From Agelaius tricolor (lineage: Eukaryota > Chordata > Aves > Passeriformes > Icteridae): DNA of 64,000 nucleotides. Below are positions 48,883 through 60,800 of the stretch, piece after piece (position 1 is the first letter of the stretch; every line of letters begins with the position of its first letter). The stretch lies in the NCBI GenBank assembly GCA_023055355.1, contig JALJCS010000051.1, forward strand, positions 1-64,000. The letters are read 5' to 3'. Below the pieces are notes generated by a model. The model worked only from the letters and a program-made list of their open reading frames with translations. It had not been told where the DNA came from and ran no database searches. Both the position numbers and the translations under genes were made by a program.

Positions 48883-51800
48883 CTGGGGGCGGGGCCTGGT
48901 CAGACAGCGCCCCCCAGAGGGGGAAATGCCCGCCCAGAATGGACCAGTATGGACCAGTATGGAGCCGCAGGCTGCCCGGTGGCCTCCCAGTCCCTCCCAG
49001 TTCATCCCAGTAACCCCCCAGTTCATCCCAGTTACCCCCAGTCCCCTCCCAGTTCCATCCCAGTAACTCCCAGTCCCTCCCAGTTCCCTCCCAGTCCCTC
49101 CCAGTAACCCCCCAGTTCAAACCAGTGACCCCCCCCAGTATAAACCAGTATGGCCCAGTAACCTCCCAGTCCCTCCCAGTATCCCCCAGTACAGCCCAGT
49201 GACCCTCCCAGTTCACTCCCAGTCCCTCCCACTTCCATCCCAGTATAACCCGGCCCTTCCCAGTCCCCTCCCAGTATAAACCAGTATAAACCAGTATAAA
49301 CCAGTTCCGTACGGTTCCGGTCCAGCCGCAGCAGCCGCAGGCGGGGCAGGGGCGGGGCCACGCCCACCTCGGTCACGTGGTTGTCGGAGAGATCCAGTTC
49401 CTGCAAACTGGGAGTGACTGGGAGGGAACTGGGAGGGGACTGGGAGGTGTTACTGGTTTGAACTGGTTTTTACTGGTTGTTACTGGTTTCTCACCCTCAG
49501 CCTCCTCAGCGCCCCCAGTGCCGCCGGCAGCGCCCTCAGCTCGTTCCCGGCCAGCTCCAGACGGGTCAGGGCGGCCACGCGCTCCAGGAAGGGGACACTG
49601 GTCAGCCCCTAAACCAGTACAAACCAGTATAAACCAGTATAAACCAGTATGGATCAATATACACAAGTATAAACCAATAAAACGGCTATAAACCAGTATA
49701 AACCAGTATAAACCAGTATAGCCCAGCTCCAGACGGGTCAGGGCGGCCACGCGCTCCAGGAAGGGGACACTGGTCAGCCCCTAAACCAGTACAAACCAGT
49801 ATGGACCAGTACAAACCAGTATAAACCACTATAAACCAGTATAAACCAGTATAAACCAATAAAACAGCTATAAACCAGTATAAACCAGTATAAACCAGTA
49901 TAGCCCAGCTCCAGACGGGTCAGGGCGGCCACGCGCTCCAGGAAGGGGACACTGGTCAGCCCCTAAACCAGTACAAACCAGTATAAACCAGTATGGACCA
50001 GTATGGACCAGTATAAACCAGTATAAACCAATAAAACAGCTATAAACCAGTATAAACCAGTATAAACCAGTATGGACCAGCTCCAGACGGGTCAGGGCGG
50101 CCACGCGCTCCAGGAAGGGGACACTGGTCAGCCCCTAAACCAGTACAAACCAGTATGGACCAGTACAAACCAGTATAAACCACTATAAACCAGTATAAAC
50201 CAGTATAAACCAATAAAACAGCTATAAACCAGTATAAACCAGTATAAACCAGTATAGCCCAGCTCCAGACGGGTCAGGGCGGCCACGCGCTCCAGGAAGG
50301 GGACACTGGTCAGCCCCTAAACCAGTACAAACCAGTATAAACCAGTATGGACCAGTATGGACCAGTATAAACCAGTATAAACCAATAAAACAGCTATAAA
50401 CCAGTATAAACCAGTATAAACCAGTATGGACCAGCTCCAGACGGGTCAGGGCGGCCACGCGCTCCAGGAAGGGGACACTGGTCAGCCCCTAAACCAGTAC
50501 AAACCAGTATAAACCAGTATGGACCAGTATGGATCAATATACACAAGTATAAACCAATAAAACGGCTATAAACCAGTATAAACCAGTATAGACCAGTATA
50601 AACCAGTATAGCCCAGCTCCAGACTGGTCAGGGCGGCCACGCGCTCCAGGAAGGGGACACTGGTCAGCCCCTAAACCAGTACAAACCAGTATGGACCAGT
50701 ACAAACCAGTATAAACCACTATAAACCAGTATAAACCAATAAAACAGCTATAAACCAGTATAAACCAGTATAAACCAGTATAGCCCAGCTCCAGACGGGT
50801 CAGGGCGGCCACGCGCTCCAGGAAGGGGACACTGGTCAGCCCCTAAACCAGTACAAACCAGTATAAACCAGTATGGACCAGTATAAACCAGTATAAACCA
50901 ATATAAACTGCTATAAACCAGTATAAACCAGTACAAACCAGTATAAACCAGTATAAGCTACCAAAACCTGCTAAAAACCCTCCTAAACCAGTATGGACCA
51001 GTATAAACCAGTACAGACCAGTATAAACCAATATAAGTGCTAAAAGCCAATATAAACCAGTATAAACCAGTATAAACCAGTACGGACCAGTATGGACCAG
51101 TATAAACCAGTATAAACCAGTATAAACCAATATAAAGCCCTATAAACCACTAAAAATCCTCCTAAACCAGTATAAACCAGTATAAACCAGTACAGACCAG
51201 TATGAACCAATATAAATCCCTATAAACCAGTATGGACCAGTATAAACCAGTACAAACCAGTACAAACCTCTTTAATCCACTACAAACTCTCATAAACCAG
51301 TATAAACCAGTATGGACCAGTATAAACCAGTAAGAATAAAACAACCCTGCCCAAAACCCTTCTAAGCCCTAAACCAGTACAAACCAGTATAAACCAGTAC
51401 AAACCAGTACCCCTAAAAGTCACCTTGAAGAGCCGCCAAACCTTTCCCAGTATAAACCAGTATAAACCAGTAACCCCAAAAGTCCCTCCCAGTAACCCCC
51501 AGAGCCTCCCGAGCACCCTCCCAGTACAAACCAGTACAAACCAGTACAAACCAGTATAACCCAGTATAACCCAGTAAGCCCCAAAACCCCTCCCAGTGGC
51601 TCCCAGAAGCCCTCCCAGTATAAACCAGTACAAACCAGTGACCCCCAAACTCCCTCCCAGTCCAAACCAGTAACCCCAGCCCCCAAACCAGTACAAACCA
51701 GTACAAACCAGTATAAACCAGTATAAACCAGTATGAAAACATCCCAAATTTCCCATTTTCCACCATTTTTAACCCTTTACCCCCCTCCCAGTTCATCCCA

Positions 51801-54800
51801 GTTCCCTCCCAGTGCCCTCCCAGTCCAAACCAGTAACCCCAGCCCCCAAACCAGTATAAACCAGTATAAACCAGTATAAACCAGTATAAACCAGTTACCT
51901 TGTTGCTGAGGCTCAGCCCCTCCCCTGCTCCCAGCACGGCCAGCGCGGCCTCGAAGCGGGACCGGACATCGGCCACGAACCCGGCCCGGAGCGGGTCAGC
52001 GTCCTGGGACCAGTATAAACCAGTATAAACCAGTATGGACCAGTATAAACCAGTATGGACCAGTATAAACCAGTATGGACCAGTATAAACCAGTAACAGC
52101 AGAAAAAACTGGGAAAAAATCCCATTTCTTGCCCATTTTAGAGCCCTAAATAGCCCCAGTCCCAGTTCATCCCAATCCCGGTATAAACCAGTATAAACCA
52201 GTATGAACCAGTATAAACCAGTATGGACCAGTATGGACCAGTATGGGCTGATATAAACCAGTATAAACCAGTATAAACCAGTCCAAACCAGTAACCCCCA
52301 AACCCTTTCCCATTTAGCCCCAAACCGCTCCCAGCCCAAACCAGTATAAACCAGTATAAACCAGTACAAACCAGTATAAACCAGTATGGACCAGTAACCC
52401 CAAAAACTCCCTTCTAAAATCCCAGAAATCCCTCCCAGTACAAACCAGTACAAACCACTACAAACCAGTATAAACCAGTATGGACCAGTAACCCTTCTAA
52501 AATCCCAGAAATCCCTCCCAGTACAAACCAGTACAAACCAGTATAAACCAGTATAAACCAGTATGGACCAGTAACCCTTCTAAAATCCCAGAAATCCCTC
52601 CCAGTACAAACCAGTACAAACCAGTAAGCCCCAAATCCTTCCCTGGTCATCCCCAAACCCCTCCCAGTATAAACCAGTATAAACCAGTATGGACCAGTAT
52701 GGGCCAATTTAAAGCCACTCCAGTCCCTCCCAGTACAAACCAGTAACCCCAAACCCCTTCCCAGTACAAACCAGTAACCCCAAACCCCATCCCAGTATAA
52801 ACCAGTAACCCCCAAATCCCTTCCCAGTACAAACCAGTAACCCCAAACCCCATCCCAGTATAAACCAGTAACCCCAAACCCCATCCCAGTATAAACCAGT
52901 AACCCCCAAACCCCTCCCATTGGTTCCCAAACCCCTCCCAGTATAAACCAGTACAAACCAGTACAAACCAGTAACCCCAAAATCCCTCCCAAGAGGCTCC
53001 CAGTAGCCCCAAACCCCTCCCAGTCCAAACCAGTCCAAACCAGTAACCCCCAAACCCTTCCCTGCTCATCCCCAAAGCCCTCCCAGTCCAAACCAGTCCA
53101 AACCAGTATAAACCAGTATAAACCAGTATAAACCAGTTACCCGCAGGCTCCCCAGGTGCTCGCGGATCTCCCGGGCTCGGCCCCGCGGCTCCAGCGCCGC
53201 CAGCAGCAGGGCCAGGGTCAGCAAACAGCCTGGAACCAGTATGGACCAGTATAAACCAGTATAAACCAGTACGGACCAGTATGGACCAGTATGGACCAGT
53301 ATAAACCAGTACGGACCAGTATGGACCAGTACGGACCAGTATAAACCAGTACGGACCAGTATGGACCAGTATGGACCAGTATAAACCAGTACGGACCAGT
53401 ATGGACCAGTACGGACCAGTATAAACCAGTACGGACCAGTATGGACCAGTACGGACCAGTATAAACCAGTAAAAAATCCCATTTTTTGCCCATTTTAGAG
53501 CCCTAAAAAGCCCAAATCCCAGATCATCCCAATCCCAGTATAAACCAGTATGGACCAGTATGGACCAGTATAAACCAGTACGGACCAGTACGGACCAGTA
53601 TGGACCAGGGAGGTGTTTCTGGGGTATTTTTGGGGTGGTTTTGGGGGAATTTTGGGGTTTTTGGGGTGGTTTGGGGGGGATTTTTTGGGGTTTTTTGGGG
53701 TTTTTTTGGTGGCATTTTTGGGGTGATTTTGGGGTATTTTGGGGGTGATTTTGGGGGAAATTTTGGGGCATTTTTCGAGTGACTTTTGGGTATTTTTGGG
53801 GGAAATTTTGGGGTGACTTTGGGGGAATTTTGGGGTGATTTTGGGGTATTTTTAGGATGATTTTGGGGTTTGTTTGGGGGAAATTTTGGGATATTTTTGG
53901 GGTGAGTTTGGGGTATTTTTGGGGAGATTTTGGGGCATTTGGGGGGAAATTTTGGGGTGATTTTGGGAAAATTTTGGGGTATTTTTCAGGTGACTTTTGG
54001 GTATTTTTGGGGAAATTTTGGGGCATTTTTAGGATGATTTGGGGGTATTTTGGGGGGAAATTTTGGGGTATTTTTGGGGTGATTTTGGGGCACTTTTGGG
54101 GTATTTTTGGGGGTGTTTGGGGGTATTTTTGGGGTGACTTTGGGGTATTTTTGGGGCACTTTTGGGGTTGGTTTTGGGGTATTTTTAGGGTGATTTTGGG
54201 ATATTATTGGGGTATTTTTGGTGGCATTTTTGGGGGAAATTTTGGGGTAATTTTGGGGCATTTTTGGGGTGACTGGGGGAAATTGTGGGGTGTTTTGGGG
54301 GTAAATTTGGGGTGAGTTTGGGGTATTTTTGGGGAAATTTTGGGGTATTTTTAGGGTTGGTTTTAGGGTATTTTTGGGGTGACTTAGGGGTATTTTTGGG
54401 GTGATTTTGGGGCATTTTGGGTTTTGGGGGGTATTTTTAGGGGTGATTTTGGGGTAATTTTGGGGTGATTTTGGGGGGTATTTTTAGGGTTGGTTTTGGG
54501 GTGTTTTTGGGGTGATTTTGGGGTATTTTGGGGGGAAATTTTGGCGTGTTTTTAGGATGATTTTGGAATATTTTTGGGGTGATTTTGGGGCACTTTTGGG
54601 GGTGTTTGGGGGGTATTTTTTGGGAAATTTTGGGGTATTTTTGGGGTGACTTTGGGGTATTTTTGGGGCACTTTTGGGGTTGGTTTTGGGGTATTTTTAG
54701 GGTGATTTTGGGATATTATTGGGGGAAATTTTGGGGTAATTTTGGGGTGTTTTTGGAGTGATTTTGGGGCACTTTTGGGGGTGTTTTGGGGAGTATTTTT

Positions 54801-57800
54801 AGGGTTGGTTTTGGGGTGACTTTGGGGTGATTTTGGGGTGGTTTTGGGGGGAAATTTTGGGGTGTTTTTAGGATGATTTTGGAATATTTTGGGGTGACTT
54901 TGGGGTATGTTTGGGGGAAATTTTGGGGTGTTTTTGGTGTATTTTTGGGGCAATTTCGGGGTATTTTGGGGGTGAGTTTGGGGTATTTTTGGGATGATTT
55001 TGGGGTATTTTTGGGGAAATTTTTTGGGGAAATTTTTGGGTATTTTTGGGGAAATTTTGGAGTATTTTTGGGGTGAGTTTGGGGTATTTTTGGGGGAAAT
55101 TTTGGGGTATTTTTGGGGAGAAATTTTGGGGTATTTTTAAGAATGATTTTGGGGTATTTTGGGGGGAAATTTTGTGGCATTTTTGGGGTGACTGGGGGGA
55201 AATTTTGGGGTATTTTGGAGGTGGTTTTGGGGTATTTTTGGGGTGTTTTGGGGGTAATTTTGGGGTGAGTTTGGGGTATTTTGGGGGGAAATTTTGGAGT
55301 ATTTTTAGGATGATTTTGGGGCATTTTTAGGATGATTTTGGGGCATTTTTGGGGTGATTTTGGGGATGTTTTGGGGTGTTCTGGGGGTAATTTTGGGGGT
55401 GTTTTAGGGGTTATTTTGGGGGTGGTTTTGGGGCACTTTTGGGGGTATTTTTAGGGGTGACTTTGGGGTATTTTTGGGGTAACTTCGGGGTATTTTTGGG
55501 GTGATTTTGGGGTGAGTTTGGGGTATTTTGGGGGGAAATTTTGGGGTATTTTTTGGGTGACTTTTGGGTATTTTTGGGGGAAATTTTGGGGTGTTTTTGG
55601 GGTAATTTTGGGGTGACTTTGGGGGTATTTTTGGGGCACTTTTGGGGTTGGTTTTGGGGTATTTTTAGGGTGATTTTGGGATATTATTGGGGGAAATTTT
55701 GGGGCGTTTTTGGGGTGACTGGGGCACTTTTGGGGGTGTTTTGGGGGGTATTTTTAGGGTTGGTTTTGGGGTGATTTTGGGGTATTTTGGGGGAAATTTT
55801 GGGGGGAAATTTTGGGGGGAAATTTTGGGGTGTTTTTAGGATGATTTTTGGAGTATTTTTGGGGTGACTTTGGGGAAAATTTTGGGGTGGTTTTGGTGTA
55901 TTTTTGGGGCAATTTCGGGGTATTTTGGGGGTGAGTTTGGGGTATTTTTGGAATGATTTTGGGGTATTTTTGGGGAAATTTTGGGGTACTTTTGGGGTGC
56001 TTTTGGGGTTTTTTGGGGGTGATTCTAGGGTATTTTGGGGTGATTTTGGGTTTTTTTGGGGGAAATTTTGGGGTATTTTTGGGGAGAAATTCTGGGGTAT
56101 TTTTAAGAATGATTTTGGGGTATTTTGGGGTACTTTTGGGGTGACTTTGGGGTATTTTTTGGGGAAATTTTGGAGTATTTGGGGGAAAAATTTGGGGTAT
56201 TTTTGGGGTGATTTTGGGGCTCTTTTGGGGGAAATTTTGGGGTATTTTTGGGGGAAATTTTGGGGTATTTTTGGGGGGACTTTGGGGCACTTTTGGGGCT
56301 GTTTTCGGGGGCATTTTTAGGGTTGGTTTTGGGGTATTTTGGGGTGATTTAAGGGTATTTTGGGGCAGTTTTGGGGGTGCTTTGGAGGGTATTTTTTGGG
56401 GTGATTTTGGGGTATTTTTGGGAAAATTTTGGGGTATTTTTCGGGTGACTTTTGGGTCTTTTGGGGGGAAATTTTGGGGTGTTTTTGGGGTAATTTTGGG
56501 GTATTTTTGGGGGGAAAATTTGGGGTATTTTTGGGGTGAGTTTGGGGTATTTTGGGGGTGTTTTTGGGGTATTTTGGGGTTGTTTTTCAGGCTCTCACCG
56601 CGGCTCTGGGGCTCGAGCTCCAGCAGCTCCTGGCACATCTGCACCTGATCCTGCAGCACCTGAGCCTCGGCCACGCCCAGTTCCGGCCTGGGGGCGGGGC
56701 CAACCGGTGAGAAAGGGGCGGGGCTTGCCAAGAAAGGGGCGTGGCTTAACGGCATAAGGTATTGGGTGGGCGTGGCTCAAACACAGGGGCCCAGATGGCA
56801 GCTGGAGTGGGCGTGGCTCAATTTAGGGGCGTGGTTTAACCCCATAGGGAGGAACTGCAGTTTCCATGTGGGCGTGGCTTAAGAAAGGGGTGTGGCTTTG
56901 GAAAAGGGGGCGTGGCCTGTTCCCCATAGGGACAAAGAGCAGTGTCAGGTGGGCGTGGCTTAATGAGGGGCGTGGCTTAACCCATATAGGGATACATGGT
57001 AGCTCAACGTGGGTGCGGCTTAAGCAAAGGGGCGTGGCTTAAGCAAAGGGGCGTGGCTCACCAGAACAGCTCCCTCTCCACGATTGGCTCCTGCCACCAA
57101 ACCTCGGCCTCACCTAGGAGAGAAAAGGGTGTGGCCATGTGATGAAAGGGCGTGGCTATAAGTGGGTGTGGCCAGAGGGGGCGTGGCCTCACCTGGCAGC
57201 AGTGTCACCTCGTGGAGGGCGGAGTCAGGTGCCCACGTGACCTCCAGGTGGGTGGAGCTCTCAGTGGGCAGGGCAGGGAGGTCACAGAGCTGATGTCACC
57301 CGTCAAGGTGTGCCAGGTGTGGTGGCCACGCCCACCCCCAAGCCCCGCCCACCCCGGCCCCACCCTCCTGCCTTCAGGGGGAGGATACCCAGGTGTGGCT
57401 GGGGCGGGGTCGCCCCTCTGCAGAGTGCCAGGGCCCGGCCAGGGTGGAGCCATCCAGGGTCGCTGTCAGCTCTGGGCACTCTGGGTTCACCTGTGGAGGG
57501 AAAAAGAACAAAGTTTTGGGTGTTTTCCCATCAAAAATGGGGAATTTTCAGCACCAAAATTGGAGGTTTTAGCAGGAAAAATGTTTGGGACACCAGGTCT
57601 ACCCATTGAATTCAATGGGGATTTACAGACAACAGGTCTACCCCATTGAATTCAATGGGGATTTACAGACAACAGGTCTACCCATTGAATTCAATGGGGA
57701 TTTACAGACAACAGGTCTACCCATTGAATTCAATGGGGATTTACAGACAACAGGTCTACCCCATTGAAGTCAATGGAGATTCTTGGACACCAGGTCTACC

Positions 57801-60800
57801 CATTGAATTCAATGGGGATTTACAGACAACAGGTCTACCCCATTGAAGTCAATGGAGATTTACAGACAACAGGTCTACCCATTGAATTCAATGGGGATTT
57901 ACAGACAACAGGTCTACCCCATTGAATTCAATGGGGATTTACAGACAACAGGTCTACCCATTGAATTCAATGGGGATTTACAGACAACAGGTCTACCCAT
58001 TGAATTCAATGGGGATTTACAGACAACAGGTCTACCCCATTGAAGTCAATGGAGATTCTTGGACACCAGGTCTACCCATTGAATTCAATGGGGATTTACA
58101 GACAACAGGTCTACCCCATTGAAGTCAATGGAGATTTACAGACAACAGGTCTACCCATTGAAGTCAATGGGGATTTACAGACAACAGGTCTACCCCATTG
58201 AATTCAATGGAGATTTACAGACAACAGGTCTACCCCGTTGAATTCAATGGGGATTTACAGACAACAGGTCTACCCCATTGAAGTCAATGGAGATTTACAG
58301 ACAACAGGTCTACCCATTGAAGTCAATGGAGATTTACAGACAACAGGTCTACCCCGTTGAATTCAATGGGGATTTACAGACAACAGGTCTACCCCATTGA
58401 AGTCAATGGAGATTTACAGACAACAGGTCTACCCATTGAAGTCAATGGGGATTTACAGACAACAGGTCTACCCCATTGAATTCAATGGGGATTTACAGAC
58501 ACCAGGTCTACCCCATTGAAATCAATGGGGATCCAGGGACACCAGGTCTACCCCATTGAATTCAATGGGGATTTTGGGACACCAGGTCTACCCCATTGAA
58601 GTCAATGGGGATTTACAGACACCAGGTCTACCCCATTGAAATCAATGGGGATCCAGGGACACCAGGTCTACCCATTGAAGTGAATGGGATTTTGGGACAC
58701 CAGGTCTACCCCCATTAGAGTCAATGGTATTTATGGACACCAGGTCTACCTCATTGAATTCAATGGGGATTTTGGGACACCAGGTCTACCTCATTGAATT
58801 CAATGGGATTTTGGGACACCAGGTCTACTCTGTCAAAGTAAAAGGGATTTAGGCCCACCAGTTTGGGAGAGCGCCGGGTTTTGGGTGATGCAGGTGATTT
58901 TGTGGGTACCCAGGAGATTTTGGGGGGGAGATCTCAGAGATTTTTGGGGGTAGCCAGGTGTATCCAGGTGATTTTCAAGGGGTTCCCAGGTGATTTTTGG
59001 TGGTACCCCGGTCACTTTTAAGTTTCCCAGGCAATTTTGGGGGTGTCCAGGTGATTTTGGGGAGTACCCAGGTGTATCCAGGTGACTTTTGAGGGGATCT
59101 CAGAGATTTTTGAGCATATCCAGGTGATTTTGATGGCAATCCAGATGTACCCAGGTGAGTTTTGGGGTTCCCAGGTGTCCCCACTCACCTTGACAGGCCG
59201 GGAGAAGATGACGGCCAGCGTCGCATCCTCGCGGTCCACGTGGACACAGATGACCCTCGGAGGTGGGGGAGCTGTCAGGGGACACCCCAACATTCAGGGA
59301 CACCCCAACATTCAGGGGGCACCCCAACATTCAGCTGAGAGCCCCAGGGGTGGGAGGGAAGCCGGGGTTACCTCGGGAGAGGATGCAGCGCAGGTACACC
59401 CAGGCGCTTTGGTCCGTGGGGTCGGTGAACACGGCGTTCTGCACCAGCTCCAGCTCTTGGGGGAGCAAAGGGGGCACCCCAAAATCTCAGCGGGGGCAGA
59501 AGGGGCACCCCAAAATCTCAGGGGGCCACTCTAAAATCGGAATGGGGGCACCCAGGTGTGTGGGAGGTCAGGTGTACCCAGTGAAAGCAATGGGGATTGT
59601 AAGGACATCAGGTCTACCCCATTAAAGTCAATGGGGATTGTAAGGACATCAGGTCTACCCCATTAAAGTCAATGGGGATTTAGGGACATCAGGTCTACCC
59701 CATTAAAGTCAATGGAGATTCTTGGACATCAGGTCTACCCCATTAAAGTCAATGGAGATTCTTGGACACCAGGTCTACCCCATTAAAGTCAATGGGAATT
59801 CTTGGACATCAGGTCTACCCCATTAAAGTCAATGGAGATTCTTGGACACCAGGTCTACCCCATTAAAGTCAATGGGGATTCTTGGACATCAGGTCTACCC
59901 CATTAAAGTCAATGGGGATTTAGGGACACCAGGTCTACCCCATTGAAGTCAATGGGGATTTAATGACACCAGGTCTACCCCATTAAAGTCAATGGGGATT
60001 CTTGGACACCAGTCTACCCCATTAAAGTCAATGGGGATTCTTGGACACCAGTCTACCCCATTAAAGTCAATGGGAATTCTTGGACACCAGGTCTACCCCA
60101 TTAAAGTCAATGGGAATTCTTGGACACCAGGTCTACCCCTATTGAACTCAATGGGGATTCTTGGACATCAGGTCTACCCCATTAAAGTCAAAGGGGATTT
60201 GGGGACACCAGGTCTACCCCTATTGAACTCAATGGGGATTCTTGGACACCAGGTCTACCCCATTAAAGTCAATGGGGATTTAGGGACACCAGGTCTACCC
60301 CATTAAAGTCAATGGGAATTCTTGGACACCAGGTCTACCCCTATTGAACTCAATGGGGATTCTTGGACATCAGGTCTACCCCATTAAAGTCAATGGGGAT
60401 TTAGGGACACCAGGTCTAACTCATTAAAGTCAATGGGGATTCTTGGACACCAGGTCAACCCCTATTGAAGTCAATGAAGATTTCTGGACACCAGGTCTAC
60501 CCCCATTAAAGTCAGTGGGGAATTTTGGGACATCAGGTCTACTCCATTAAAGTCAATGGGGATTTAGAGACACCAGGTCTACCCCATAAAATCAATGAAG
60601 AAATTTGGACATCAGGTCAATAGGAAACTTTGGAGACCAGGTCTACCCATTAAAGTAAATGGAGAATTAAGGACACCAGGTCTATCCCACTGAACCCAAT
60701 GGGGATTTAGAGACACCAGGTCTACCCCCATTGAAGTCAATGGGATTTAAGGACACCAGGTCTACCCCATTAAAGTCAATGGGGAATTTAGGACACCAGG

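Noticed and set aside
48734..49608. A generic LRR protein
   Set aside because: Upstream exons in phase encode the prenyltransferase alpha repeats and the Ig-like insert of RABGGTA, so the LRRs are its C-terminal domain.
51413..52453. Long [14 protein letters not shown] frames on the minus strand (also 52647-54026)
   Set aside because: The TATAAACCAG 10-bp repeat reads through all three frames as YTGLYW. Only the embedded RABGGTA exons are coding.
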